A DNA stretch of 64,000 nt from Ophthalmolycus amberensis (Eukaryota; Chordata; Actinopteri; Perciformes; Zoarcidae). The notes below the pieces were generated by a model that saw only the letters and a list, made by a program, of their open reading frames with translations, had not been told where the DNA came from and searched no databases. Where the stretch lies: NCBI GenBank assembly GCA_024529925.1, contig JAFEUB010001116.1:186001-250000 (forward strand), given 5' to 3'. This document shows, piece after piece, positions 11,361 to 24,290 of the stretch (positions are counted from its first letter, which is position 1; every line of letters starts with the position of its first letter). A program made the position numbers and the translations under genes.

Positions 11361-14300
11361 CTAGGCAGACCTCTGGGTATAGAAGAGGATATAGGCCTGA
11401 GTGTTGCACACTTCCTCCACACTGCAGACCTTCATCTCAGAGTCATTACAGTGGACCCAGAAACCTGGAGATACAAAGAGAACAAGAGGTTACCGACAGA
11501 ACCACAGGACGTGATAGTTTGATGTGAATCGAGTCCGGTCTCTTCCTCACCTCCTTCTGTATTGTAGCAGTATGCGGTGTAGTGCCCTGAGCCAAAGCCT
11601 TTCCCGTGATGCATAACAACAGCAGACAGATCGTAGGTGTAGCCTCCTCTGTGGACAGAGTGACCTGAGCCTGTGCAGCAGTATGGTTTGATGTTCAGAA
11701 CCTGGTCGAAGGCCACGTGGACGCCGATTTTCTCCCTGTGGTTCCGCCCAGACCATCTGCCATACAACAGGGACTAGTCAGCCTCAACGGGCACCACGAT
11801 GAACACAAATGTACTGAAGCGCTCTGATTTCAGCGGCAAAAACACCCAGCAATGAACCCGCCTTGGTTTCTCAAAGTGTTTTTAAGACATTTAACAGTAA
11901 ACATTAGAATAAGCAGCCGGTAGAGACGCTTACCTGAAGCGTTTGAGGTGCAGCCGTAGAACCTGAGGTAAACGGTAGATCAGAAGCTGCTTTCGAGCCT
12001 CTGACAGAACTATGGGTTTGTGGGATGATTTCCGTCTTCTTTCTAAACAAACCATGACACAATGAACTGGAAATTAATCCACAATCAATTCATATGACCA
12101 GCACTGATATGAGGCTTTGTTTTAGTGCAGAGTTGACACGCTTTCTTACAACATATTCGACTTTGCGAGCAAACAAAATATATATTTTGTGTAGTTTTCA
12201 AGTCACTGCCTTCTCCACGGCTGTCAGCAGTTAACACTCCTCACTCATCCTACGAGTCATTGTCCACTGCTGGAGGAGCTGAACTGAATTCATTTTTATA
12301 AAACCATTTTGTACATGTAGTTATTCTAATTTAAATTCATATCATTCAAATTAAATTGATCTGGGCACTAATTCCTCAAAGCCCAATATTCTTTTGTGAT
12401 GGAACTTTGTTTGCATAAGTTTGTGGCACACATCACTATTAACAAAGCTGTTTGTCTGTTTGACACGTTTTTTTTAAAATTCATATAAAAAGACTGAATC
12501 AGGTTTTAAAATCTAATGTTAAATTGTGGGCAGGCATCCTGAATTAATTCATAATTATCAAACTCCAGCTGTAGAGGGCAAATCTTAACAGATAAGAAAT
12601 AAAAAAAATGTTGTTTTGAAGATGTTTTTAAAACCCGCCGCCTTTGCTTTGCATTGTATTAAACGTTGTACTAACTGTTGCAGTGGTTGCAGGCATAGAT
12701 GCTGCCTTCGAGAGCCTCCATTTCCGTAAACTTGGACAGCATCTCGGTGAGGGTGCAGCTGCGCTGGTACGCTGTAGCGCCCGAGCCTTTGTCTATGCTG
12801 TGGTATCGCTCTGGAAACTCCAAAGACAAATCCCAGAATGGCTCAACTGTGTTAGACTTGTGCTTACAGGATAGACACGTCACCTAAAAACACACACAAA
12901 CAGGGAAGAGAAACAGGTAAGTGGGGATGTTAGTTGACGACACACAGTCTTAAGTCTAAAATGAATTGCATCTCTGAAGACAATACCATGAGATGAAAAA
13001 AAACATCACAAAATGTCTGAGTAATGGAATGTCTTGCAGTTGATTATTATTGTAGGGACAGAAAATTAAAGAATATCCTTATGCAATACATCACTGTGGA
13101 ACACATTATTTGGTAATCACACTGTCATAAGTTGTTGTTTATTCTTTTAAAATGACCGTAACTGTGTGAGTTCAAAGCTTTGGGACGTGGTAGTCGTACT
13201 ATAGTGTTTATAGGGGCACATATCTCATGTCTCACCTGGCTGAGGAGCTGCCCATGAAAGATGGTGTTGAGAACCTTTAGCACTTGCTTGGATAGTTTCC
13301 TCTTTGTGATGGGGATAACTATCCTGCGTTTGGACCCCTCTGTGTCCAGCTCCTGCTGCACCTTGTCCAGCAGCTCGCACAAGAACTCCTGGGCGTCCTG
13401 CTGGTCGTACCCACGGAAGGCCGGGATGAGGTTCCACACAGAGTGCAGCATGGCGAATGGAGACACTAAAGACCACCGGCCTGACCACATGACCCTGAAA
13501 AGTGTATGTAACTCATGGCACAGAGACATTTGCTGGCGGGTGGAGCAGCGAGGCTCCTTGGGCTGGACCAACTCCGAAGCCTGTGGGGAAGGCGGGGCGC
13601 TTTCCTTTTTGCCCGGGGCCAAATTCCAACTGCCTGGTTTCCCCATGCGTCCAAGAGGGCACCCTGAGAGTGAGGCGTTACCACTGCTGACTACACCTCC
13701 CGTCACACCCTTCATCTCCTGGGAGTTATTGGTCTTGGCCAGCAGCTCCTCGGTCTCACACAGGTCCAAAGTGAGAAAACACTCCCTGAATTTCTGCAGG
13801 TGGCTCAGCACTTGCAATATTGAGTTCATGTAACATGTGTTCCCCAAATTGCGCAGACCAGTGACACCTGGAGCGAGTCTCCGGCGGGTTACCGCGTGTG
13901 TGGAGTAGTATCGCCTCAGTTTAGCAGCTCTGCCGTTCTGAGGAGCCTTACGGGACAGGGTGAGATGGGAGGGCTTCTTGGGAGGAGGAGGTAGGCGTTC
14001 CGGAGGGTCGCGGAATTTGCGAGGAATGAGTGTGGTAGTCGAACGTGGCTCCTGAGTAAGAAGCCTCGCACTCTTTCTGGGAGGGACATTGACGAGCTCT
14101 TCCAAGAGTCTCCTTTTCACCTCTTTTTTTTGTCTTCTAGCTTCCTCGAGTTTCTCTTCACGCTGGTTCTGCAGCTCTTGATGTTTACCGATCCACATCC
14201 GAAGCATCTTCCCTAGGAGTGCTTTCCTCCTGTGACGCGAGGCCAGCTGCATGGCGGGCTGTGGCCCTCCTTCCCCGACCCAGGAGGTGCACTCTCCCCC

Positions 14301-14642
14301 AGATGAGGAGCGCAGTGAGCGTCTACCTGGGCTGCGAACGGTGGAGAGGGCCCCTCTGAGGAGTTTGAGGTCTCCCTCTGCATTATCATTGAGTACATAG
14401 TCTCCACAGGCAAAACAGAACACATCCAGTTCACGCACCTCCATGGCCAGTGGGTGCTGTGACTCCTGAAAGTGTTTGAGCGAGTGCTCCTCCATGAAGC
14501 GTCCGCAGGCCACGTGGGAGCACTTGAGGCAGGCCCACACTGAATCGGTGGTGCTGCAGTCCACACAGTGCCATTTTTGCGGATTGAGGATTGAATGGTC
14601 TTGGCCGAGACGAAGGCGTCCCACATGCTTACAACGATCCAT
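11361..14642 (-). CDS. usp49: Ubiquitin-specific protease 49
   Basis: Five coding exons on the minus strand: 14642-13236, 12883-12676, 12042-11934, 11756-11551 and 11464-11361 (stop at 11361-11363). All junctions are in phase and GT-AG. The start MDRCKHVGRLRL matches USP44/USP49. An upstream in-frame Met adds 13 residues not seen in homologues. The N-terminal UBP zinc finger is followed by a basic linker with EVKRRLLEEL and PPRKSARLL, which favours USP49 over USP44. The catalytic domain has the Cys box GLRNLGNTCYMNS (Cys270), the motif GYDQQDAQEFLCELL, and the His box GKGFGSGHYTAYCYN, followed by WVHCND in the last exon. In mammals USP49 removes ubiquitin from histone H2B in the nucleus and affects co-transcriptional splicing. 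The protein ends QRSA, shorter at the C-terminus than human. Confidence 0.93.
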
Positions 14643-14664
14643 CTCTCCCGATACACATGTGGCC

Positions 14665-16480
14665 TCAGTGATAGGACACACGTCCTGGAACCAAGCAGCA
14701 CCTCATTCTGAGGTGAGATTTACAGGGAAAAAAATCATCAATCATTCATTGAATAAGCATACATGCATTGTACTGTACATAAAGTTACTTACTGTAAAAG
14801 TAGTTTGCTTGATCGGGTTTGGGACAATACATCACAACATCTGCAGAGAACTCAACGGCAATGATCGGATTGATCACCCATGTCCACCGTCATCAACGAG
14901 AACATTCTGTGAAACGGGGATGAAATTAAGTTAATAGTGTATAGTTGCATGAGAAATAATGAGACGATGCACCAAAAGTAGGAACATTAATAAAATATCA
15001 AATTTACAAACAACAAATAAGGCATTTCCTGAGAAGACAGGTCACCAAACAACAAACTATCTTTCCACTTCAAGGACACCCAGCATGTAAGAGTATTCAA
15101 AAACAATAATTATAGATGATTTGCAATCTTGAACACATCAAATGGTTTATGTTTAAAACGCCTGTTTAGAACTTATTAAAAAAACAATATCAGATCCTGA
15201 GAAATGACCGTGACTGCAAAACTGCTTCACAAAATGGGGTGTCACTGTTTGACGGATGTTGTGGTGCTATGCTAAAGATTAACACGATGCGTAAAAACCA
15301 CTGGAGTGAATGAGAGACTTGGAAGAGACGGTTTCAAACAAGGCCTTTCTTCTCTTATGTGCTCGAGGGTTTTATTCCTTGACTTCACGGAGAGCTTGGG
15401 CTCCAAATGAGGGGCCGTAACGCCCATTGAGACATTGGAAGTAATATTGGGCTATAAGAATAAACTTAACCTCACATTCCCTATGATTATTAGTACAGAT
15501 CACTGAGAACCTTTGGAATGAAAAATGAGTATGGTTGTTATGGTGTAAATACAGTATATTTGTAATGTTAGTTGTTATAATAAATACACAAATGATTGTG
15601 CTTTTTCATAGAGACAATATTTAAAGATCCTACACGGCCAAACTTTGAGGCAGAAATGTTAACATAAAGGAAATGTGTCTGTAATCATCTACCTCATCGG
15701 TATCTGCGCTGTACGACACCATTCTTCTTGCTTTTGTGGAAACCATCCAACACTTTAAAACAACTATTTTTATTGAAAAGACGCCGTTAACTTGGTGCAA
15801 CTGGTTTCTAGTTGGCTGCATACACCTACATCGTGCTATGTTGTGTGTTGTGCTTATTGGAAGTGTCCATTAATGTGACGCCGATATTCACCAAATGTTA
15901 CAATATCCCAAATGCATCCGTCCCGTGTTTTTAAAGCCTGTCGCCAGGATCAGTGCGGTTGGCTCTTATCGCCATGCTAAGCTATCCCACCATCACCATG
16001 TTGAGCCAGAACAAAGAGCAGTCAGGAGAGCCACTCTCCAGGAACATCCAATAACTTTGTTGGTCTGAGGCAGCTCAGCCAGCCATAAGTTAGCTTACCC
16101 CGCTAACCGCTAGCCACGGCAGCTCCTGCAGAAGCGTAGCGTCGCCTACTCCTTCTGCTGTCTATTCTAATTATGTACTTTGTTAAAACACACAGGATTC
16201 GCTTTGTACCAAGTAGCTAACATTTATGTTCTTAGCTTGCCATAGTAGCTACCGTTAGCTACGCGGCTAACGCGTTTTGCGGAGGACAATCGAAGTTAAC
16301 CTAACGGTTGTTGTTGGTCGCTAACGTTCACGAACGGTAACTAACGTTAAGTGTTAACACGGCACGGCTTAGCTCGCTAGCGAACTGCGCCGTTAACCGT
16401 TTAAAAAAACTCCCCGGTGACTTTCACCACAGAGAGCCGGTTAATGGGGTGTACATTACCACCGGGCCCCGTCTGTGTTC
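14665..16480. other. usp49: Non-coding 5' region of usp49
   Basis: No coding exon. A pyrimidine-rich acceptor (ggttccag|gacg on the minus strand, at about 14684/14685) lies just before the usp49 start, so an untranslated first exon further right is likely. The stretch 16080-16400 is rich in gctaacg/gttagc words and CpGs, as often seen near fish promoters. Confidence 0.5.
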
Positions 16481-16920
16481 GTTTCTACATTTTGCACCAT
16501 CTGATTAACGGAAAAGCTGGGGTAACGTTACCATCGCCAACATCCATCCATCCGGTACACTCGGAGCTGGTTGTTGTCCTCCTCGCAGATTGAACAACCA
16601 AACTCTCGATCCGAGCCCAGACCCTGCCGCTCTCATTGGACTGGGACTGAGCGGCAACCGGGCTCTCATTGGCGGAAAGGCTGAACAACAGGCAGCAGAA
16701 TGGACCGTCCGTCCACCCACCGGTGCCACATGGAACAATAACGGAGGCCAGACCGCACGTCGGGCACACCGAAGACCACTGAGCCCCTGACCTCGATGTC
16801 CTCGAAAGCCCCATGTCCGCCATGTGTCAGCCGGTTTGTGCTAATCTGATCAAATGCAGCATAGGATGTGTAACTTTTAAGCACAGTATTCGCCGAATGT
16901 GGTGTTGTAGTCGTCACGTG
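16481..16920 (-). promoter_or_regulatory. usp49: Probable usp49 promoter with paired CCAAT boxes
   Basis: GC- and CpG-richer DNA. On the minus strand it has two identical CCAATGAGAG boxes: ATTGG on the plus strand at 16635-16639 and 16668-16672, 33 bases apart. NF-Y sites are commonly spaced like this. There is no TATA box. Reading left on the minus strand leads toward usp49. Open frames here (starting MADMGL and others) match no protein I know and are probably 5' UTR. Assignment to usp49 is by orientation and neighbourhood. Confidence 0.45.
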
Positions 16921-17896
16921 GAAGGGCCTCTATCTAGATTTAGGGCCTCTTTTATTTATTGTGATTTAAGTTAACACTGGATGAAACGGCATGGTGCTAA
17001 ATACTAATCCAGCACAAGACTTTGCAAACATACTGCAAACATTTTTTTAAATAATAATGCACTGGGTGGAAAGTCATCTTTCCCACAATGTATTGTAGTT
17101 TTTATACTGACTCATTTTACTACCCCCATTCTATTAGAAAATGGAAATCATTTTTAAACATTGTATAAACTTTTACGCACATTATATCGTACTTTGTAGA
17201 AGTACAATGGAAGTCCTCCTGCTTTTCATTCATTTATTTATACCTTCTGCAAATCTTCCAATGTTAACGTTATTAGTAACACCTCTGTATTGTGCATACT
17301 GATCACTAGTATGGCCTAATAGGAAATTAAAACTGAACAGAGACCTCACTTGTGTTTCCTGTATTTTATTTAAACAAGTCAAAATCTCTATAATTAAAAG
17401 GTCTATTGAATAAACACAATTTAACTGAAATCCGCAGGTCTCTGCACAGATGAACAGAGACATCTTTGTGCATACATCAATTCGGTTTTTTTCTGTCCAA
17501 AGCCTTAACTAATCAAACATAAGCCTTTAGCCAACACCCACTACAGGAAATCTACGAAGAAAAACTCACAATTATCTGTTTTATTACTTCCAGCTAAAAC
17601 TCTAGAGGTTACAACCCCACCAAGAGGACATTTGAAATGTGTGTGTATGATTATACAATGATCATCACAATATAATTGATCAGAAACACATATTCTAGCT
17701 TGTTCTCCATTAAGTCTCTTTCATGTAAGATGTTTTTATCAAATAGGAAGGTTTATTACAATGTTGAGGCTCCAGAAATGGAAATAAAAAAGCAGACTTT
17801 GAAAAACACCTGGATAACATGCTGATCCACAGGACCAGAGTTAAAGCAATATTAATACAAACATAAAAAAAGGTTTTCTCCAATGCCACTGACGAC
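16921..17896. other. Intergenic stretch including the med20 3' UTR (minus strand)
   Basis: AT-rich, with no recognisable exon. The right part would be the med20 3' UTR. Confidence 0.45.
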
Positions 17897-19210
17897 TCAA
17901 CGCACGTTGCTTCCTGGCATTTGCATTTTACGAAGTTTGTTGAACAACTCCAGGTACTGAGTCATGGTGTCCACGCAGTCTGATGGTACGAAGAGTCCTT
18001 CAGGCTTGGCAGCAAACACAGAAGGCAGTTCGGGGATGCTGGGGCCAAGAAAGGATTGCATGAACTCCTTCGTGAGGTTCCAGCAGTCCCCTGGAACTAC
18101 GCAAGGACAGTACTCCACCTGGAGAAACACTCAAAGCGTTAATGCAGCCACAGTCGGAAAAAATAAAAATAAAAATCATGTTTCCACTCTCACTTATATT
18201 CATTTAACTACGTACCTCTACTGATATCCCTCTGGCACTGGAGCTCATTGTCACAGTACCCACTTTTATCAAGAAGTCACAGTAACGGTATCTAGAACCA
18301 CGACACTCCACCTTGTGCCCCTTGGCATTTTGAAAGTGACTTTTTAGCTTCACCATGAGAACGTCAAAGTTTGCGTCGGCTATCAGGCAGGGTCCGCCTT
18401 CAAACAGACCCATGCAGCTCAGCGGAGTTTCAGAGTTGTGCATCATGTATAAGAGCTTGGTGGGCTGACCTGTAACAGACGGGCAAGACTGACTGTCAGA
18501 CGTGTCAAGTAAAGAACTTTATTCACTCAAGTACTCTATTGTTCTGAAGTATTGGTAACTAAATGTATTCACTTTGTGAGATACTTTTAATTAAGCACAA
18601 TGCAATTTGACTTTTTTCATAACGGAAAGCCATGAGTTGATGATTGAAGGTCTAAAGAATGTCACTATTGAGTGGCAATGTGGGAAATGTAGGATTTTGG
18701 GAGCAATATCATGGACTAAAAATCAGGATTTACTGCCTGCTAATGTCCAAATCTATATCAGTACGATTAGAAAAAGTACAGAATTAAATATTACCGCTGA
18801 CGTTTCCTGTTGCATGGTATGTCTCACAGTCTACCCAGAAGCTGCCCTGCTTCACAGCACCCAGCTGCTCCAGTTTCTTGTGCAGGACGTCCACTGTCTG
18901 CTGCACGCTCTTCCCCTCCGACACAGGCACATAACACACACTGCAGAACAAACAAACGCACCACGTCAAGTCAGGATCTGTAAGGAAGCACTGAGAAGCA
19001 AAGTACGATTGAGATGTGAGAAAGATGAGCAGAGCATCGTGTGAATGAAAGTGAGCGATGAAGCGCTGCCAAGTAACACAAAAACATGTGCGATGGTTGA
19101 GGTGAGATATTGAATATGCGGTATGTACAATAATGAAATCGTTTTCCAAACATTAACATTTTAAATGTAGCTAGAAACATAAAGCAATCGTCTCACCAAG
19201 TGACCCCCAT
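17897..19210 (-). CDS. med20: Mediator complex subunit 20
   Basis: Four coding exons on the minus strand: 19210-19197 (14 bases, MGVT plus two bases of the next codon), 18940-18795, 18469-18216 and 18118-17897 (stop 17897-17899). Together they give 211 codons plus stop, against 212 residues in human. Matching blocks are GVTCVCYVPVSEGKSVQQTV, FWVDCETYH, LLYMMHNSETPLSC, CLIADANFDVLMVKLK and GISVEVEYCPCVVPGDCW. The C-terminus ends NVR (human GIR). MED20 is a head-module subunit of Mediator, paired with MED18, and bridges activators and RNA polymerase II. All introns are GT-AG and phases agree. The tiny first exon is conserved in vertebrates and easily missed by gene finders. Confidence 0.95.
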
Positions 19211-19595
19211 TGATGTTTTGCCTCGAATTGTATTCTTGGTTGTCGGTTGAGTACTTCCGGGTGAAACATGAGTCTTCCGCTAGTTAAATCAGAGTATTTT
19301 AAATTTTAAACAGACACGAAACATCCGTGACAATTGATGAAGCTGGATATTTAAAAATCGTGGACAACAAAATAGTTTAACACCAACAAAAACAGCAAAC
19401 ACGACTCTAAAATCCTGCTCGGTTTCGACATTACGTGACGCAATCTACGTCACTTCCCCTCTGCAATGGACATCCGCACGTGTTGATGAAGCGACTGTTT
19501 ACAGTACTTATTAATTCTAGACCTCGGTTAGCTCCATAGCATATGCCAACCAAACACACTGATAGTATCGCTACATCTTCTATCAAACCACAGCG
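19211..19595. promoter_or_regulatory. Shared med20/bysl divergent promoter
   Basis: Only 385 bases separate the two start codons, on opposite strands. There is no TATA box. An ETS-type acttccgg is at 19253-19260. CRE-like words are clustered near 19432-19453 (ttacgtgacgcaa and tacgtcac). These motifs are typical of housekeeping bidirectional promoters. Confidence 0.7.
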
Positions 19596-22500
19596 ATGCC
19601 CAAAGTGAAAAAATCCAAAGCGGAGGAGGAGGAGAGACGAGCGGAGGAGCGACGGCGATGGCGCTGGCTGACCAGATCCTGCAGGCGGACACGATGCGAG
19701 CCCGAGGCCGGGTGAAGAGCAGGGATAGCCGGGCGGAAGACGAGGACAACTACGTAGACGAGCGTCTGTCTCGGAAGATCTTACAGCAGGCACGAATTCA
19801 GCAAGATGAGCTTCAGAGCGAATATGGCCCGGCACCAGAGAAGAAGAAGACGCAGGTCACTGTTCTCGGTAATGTCGGAGGTGTCTGTCCTCCTCAATAT
19901 GAACTACAGCCATGTTATTGAAAGTCTATGAAGTTGTGTTTTACATGAAATGCATTAGATTGAGAGATATTTGGATGGAGACTTCTGTGTCAGGACTTAT
20001 CTACTCCATAATGTCTACATTTAAGCACAATTTAAGTTCATGTGAAAGTGCACATGTTTGTGAGTAATTTGTAGTTTTACATGTTCAACATTAATTATAC
20101 AGAAGTAAAAAATATATACTAACTGGAAGTGGGGAAGGAAACAAATAAATCAGGAATATTTGATCAAAGGAAAAACTTTGACACAAGTATAGTGAACATG
20201 TTTGACAGTGTAAAGCTCCTTCAGATGATCGACTTCACTTCACTATGGAGTGTGTATCTTAAACAGTACCGTGTAATCTTATTGACCATCTTTGTCTTGT
20301 CTTAACATCTTAGGGCCTGGCACTCAGGATGCAGACTCCGATGAGGAGTGGCCTGCACTGGGAACGACGGGTGCTGACGACAGCGATGTGGTGTGTGACA
20401 CCGACATCGTCGTTGACCCAGACGACGAGAAGGCCATGGAGATGTTCATGAATAAAAACCCTCCAATGAGGCAAGATGCAGCATAATCCTGGCTTTATTT
20501 TGAAACTTACCTGTTTGAGTTTGAATTGTAATGAAGCACAAAATGAGCTCAGTTCTTGCTTTTAAAGCTTCGCTGTGTTTTCTCTTTGTGTTCTTCGTAG
20601 ACGGACCTTAGCTGATATCATCATGGAGAAGATTACAGAGAAGCAGACTGAGGTAGGGACAGTGATGTCTGAGGCGTCGGGGCGTCCAATGCCCCAACTT
20701 GACCCGAGGGTAATAGAAGTGTACAAAGGTGTCAATAAGGTGAGTTATATCCGTCGACTTAAAGTGAAGAAAGTGTTTTTAGTGCCTGACTGTAAGTGTA
20801 AAGACCTCCTAGTGAGCAGTTAAATGATAGTTTACATTTCTGTTCTTTTGCTTCAGGTTCTGTCTCGATATCGCAGCGGGAAATTGCCAAAGGCTTTTAA
20901 AATAGTCCCAGCGCTTTCAAACTGGGAGCAGGTTCTTTATCTGACCGAGCCCGAGACCTGGACAGCAGCTGCCATGTACCAAGCAACAAGGTGAGTCCCC
21001 CAGATGGTCTGTTTTTGGCTGTACACTGAGCAGGTTAGCTCATTTACTGCAGATATTTCAACAAGGTACAATGAAGTGTTTTTCTGCCTTTGTCATAGGA
21101 TCTTCTCGTCCAATCTGAAAGAGCGAATGGCTCAGAGGTTTTACAACTTGGTGCTGCTGCCCCGAGTACGGGACGATATCGCAGAGTACAAGAAACTCAA
21201 CTTCCATCTCTACAGTGCTCTGAAGAAGGCCTTGTTCAAACCAGGAGCATGGTTTAAAGGTGAGACCATTTTAAATGGATGGTTTTCCATTTTGTCTTTT
21301 TTCAGAGTGAGAAGAGATTTACATTCGAGCTGCAACAATTGAAAATTTTAACTATTTCTATTTGTCTGGCAAAAATGCCACCACTTTTTGGCACCAGCTT
21401 CTTGAATATGAGAATTTGCTTACTTGTCCGACATGACAATAAACTTGAGATCTTGGTTTTTGGAAAGGATAAAACAAGATGCTTGATGACATGGTTTTAA
21501 GATATTATCTTAGTTCACAATAAGGTTCACCGGTTAGTTTTTATGCTGTTTAATGTGTTTCTCTGACCCTGATTCTCTTTATGTAACCTGTTTGAAGCAT
21601 CTCCCAGTCGTGGGATGGAATTCTGATTACGTCCAGATTGATTCTTCATCAAAAGCAAAGTAGAAGTGCCTAAAAGCTGCAAAGTGTTTTTAACAATTTG
21701 CTGAGGACTGAATTCATTAGCGCCACTCTTCTAGCTGTTATCAAAATTCTAAATTTGGATGGTGAATACATTTGTTATTTAGCAAAGTGCAGGCTGAGAG
21801 TAAAATCCAAATGGTGTTGATGTGAAATAGTTACCGGTACTGATGTGCCCTGCAGACCTGTAAAGTGTAGCCATCATGTTAGGCATTACTAGTTATTGTT
21901 TCACCAAATCCCCAGTGAATGCTGAGCTAAGCTCTAGTCACATCTGACCCTTGAAAATAAAAAGTGGGTAAAGTGAGGAATGAAAGAGGATTTGACAGCT
22001 TGTTGCAAAGAAGGAAATACAAGCTTTCTGGAACGTGTCACGCTTCCAATTTCTGCACTAAATTTAGAACTTGTGTTCAGAGGACGCTCACAGAGGATTA
22101 GTTCAGATTCGTGTCCACAGGGTAAATAACACCATCGCTTCTGGAAGCTCAGACATTAACAAACTCAAATTATTCTTCGTTTGGCCAATGATTGGTTTTC
22201 TTTAATCCTTTGTGAACTCACTGTTTACAAACTGTCCCAGTTTAATGTGACTTTTGTCCCCCAAACGTCCCATGACCCATATTTAAAGAAACACCAGTAT
22301 GAGACGACTCCACTAAGTGGCAGTGTTGCTCACAAATACACTGTTTGTCACACAGTGAGTGAGAGAACTGACCACAAGTGACTGGCTTTTACCATTAATT
22401 ATTCTATTATTGGAGCTCATTTAGTTTACTGAATACATTTAATATGTGATTAATGGAACTGATTACTGGAATTCATTTTAGGTTTTTCCATGTGATCACT

Positions 22501-23778
22501 GCACCCGGAGGCTCTGAAATAATTGTTTTTAAATATATATATATTTTTAAATATGATGTATCATGTGAACAAACATAAAAGCAAACCTAAAGCACAGATC
22601 ATACCTTAAGTTTAATATGCTGTGTGCAATATAGTGTCTGATGTGAAACTGCACTCTGCCAACACTATGTCAATCTTGACTGTGTGCTTTGGAATCAAAA
22701 TAGTTTATTGTAAGCTGAACAGCTGTTGGTTTAGTACCTGTAAAGGTTTATTTTAAAGGGGCCGTCTGCCAAAGTATGAAAATATCTGGAACTAAAACAA
22801 GCATGGATGACTTTACATCAGTCAAAGTCAGTCGTCAAGGTAATTAATTCCAAATTTAAGGGCTATAGTTAACTTTAACATGGCTGATTCTGTTAATCAT
22901 ACAACAATCCTGAGTTCTCAGGTGGCGTTAATGCTCCCAAGTCTCTGCCATCCCTCCCATATGATGTGAAGAAGGCAAAACTGAAGATGCTTTTCTTTTC
23001 TTGCATTATTTAAATAGTTGGAGCCAGTGTTTTTGCAGCTTTAACCAGCTTGACTGAGGAGTAAAAGCCAGGTGTATCACTGCCTCTGCTGCATCTGCAG
23101 TTGTGGAAGTACCGGAATACCCTTTTGATGTATGTTCTTCTGTCACACAGGTATACTGATTCCTCTGTGCGAGTCTGGGACATGTACTCTGAGGGAAGCC
23201 ATCATCATCGGAAGCATACTCACAAAGTGCTCCATCCCTGTGCTCCACTCCAGGTAATGATTCCTCACGCACGCACGCACGCACGCGAGCGCGCACGCAC
23301 AGATGTCAGCATCTCATCGTTGTATGTAGGATTCAGCCAGGTGTCCTTTTGGCAAGATAAGTATGGTTAAGATTGCATAACATGGGAGGTTGCATAACAT
23401 GCTAAATTGTTCTTGTCTTTCAGCGCTGCGATGCTTAAGTTGGCAGAGATGGAGTACAACGGCGCCAACAGCATTTTCCTGCGCCTCTTGCTTGACAAGA
23501 AATACGCCCTGCCTTTCCGTGTCCTAGATGCCTTGGTGGCCCACTTCCTGTCCTTCCGCAGTGAAAAACGTGTGCTTCCTGTGCTGTGGCATCAGAGTTT
23601 ACTCACCATGGCTCAGCGCTACAAGGCTGACCTGGCTTCTGAGCAGAAGACGGCACTGCTGGAGCTGCTCAAGATACAAACACACCCTCCGGTCTCTGCA
23701 GAGATTCGCAGAGAACTGCAAAATTCAGGGTCGAGGGATCTTGAAATTGGGCTCCCTGTTACTGTTGAGATGGAATGA
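19596..23778 (+). CDS. bysl: Bystin
   Basis: Seven exons: 19596 (or 19658) to 19868, 20314-20470, 20601-20739, 20857-20990, 21099-21259, 23151-23253 and 23424-23778 (stop TGA 23776-23778). Bystin is a nucleolar/cytoplasmic factor (Enp1 family) needed for 18S rRNA processing and 40S subunit maturation. Conserved blocks include FMNKNPPMR, RTLADIIMEKITEKQTEV, LSRYRSGKLPKAFKI, NLKERMAQRFYNLVLLPRVR, FKPGAWFKG, AMLKLAEMEYNGANSIFLRL and LDKKYALPFRVLDALV. Exons 2 to 7 join in phase. Two oddities: the family N-terminus MPKVKKSK at 19596 is two bases out of frame with the body, which is in frame from ATG 19658 (ALADQIL). Intron 2 begins with GC (ATGAG|gcaaga) rather than GT. From 19658 the protein is 419 residues, against 437 in human. 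Confidence 0.93.
21315..21530 (+). repeat. Teleost interspersed repeat in bysl intron 5
   Basis: Starts cattcgagctgcaacaattg and continues with gcaaaaatgccacca, ggcaccagcttcttgaatatg and gacaataaacttgagatctt. The pattern is a frequent fish repeat, related to the copy at 35425. No protein is encoded. Confidence 0.6.
21531..23150. other. Rest of bysl intron 5
   Basis: AT-rich intronic sequence with no exon or RNA gene recognised. Confidence 0.5.
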
Positions 23779-24290
23779 GGATTTAGTCTGGTATGGCGCA
23801 TTCCTCCTCCCCTGATGCAAATGATTCACGCTTTCTTCAGCATGATGAAAATTAAATCTAACTTTGTTCTTCTTCCTGACCCTCGAAAGGACAGTTTCAA
23901 AGATGGCAGTGTCTCAGGAGCTGTAATTCTGTCCCCTGCTTGGATGAGTTTGCACATTTAAAAATGCACATCAGTTGTGATGTAGTTGATGACATTTTCC
24001 ATCAGGAATGGCTGAGCTTTTTTCCCTGCAGTTGGGAAGACAAAGACTGGTATTTGTGTTTGTTTGACTATAGCAACTTTGTTGTTTAGAAGCAATAGTT
24101 TTGATTAAAAACAACCAGAGTCCATTAAAAGTTGGTCAGGGAGAATGTGTTTCTTTCCATTTTATGTTGTCTTAACTGTTAAAGTGATAAACAAGATAGA
24201 TGGTGAAATACTTTCTATTTGCAGCCTGGTTTTAAAAACATTTACATGACCTACCTGGTGTCTTCATATAGGAAATAAAAATGGATACTG
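23779..24290 (+). other. bysl: bysl 3' untranslated region
   Basis: Follows the bysl stop codon. A poly(A) signal AATAAA is at 24274-24279. Confidence 0.6.

Noticed and set aside
14643..14681. Upstream in-frame Met of usp49 (MCPITEATCVSGE)
   Set aside because: USP44 and USP49 proteins start at MDRCKH. An acceptor at about 14684 makes the extra codons 5' UTR.
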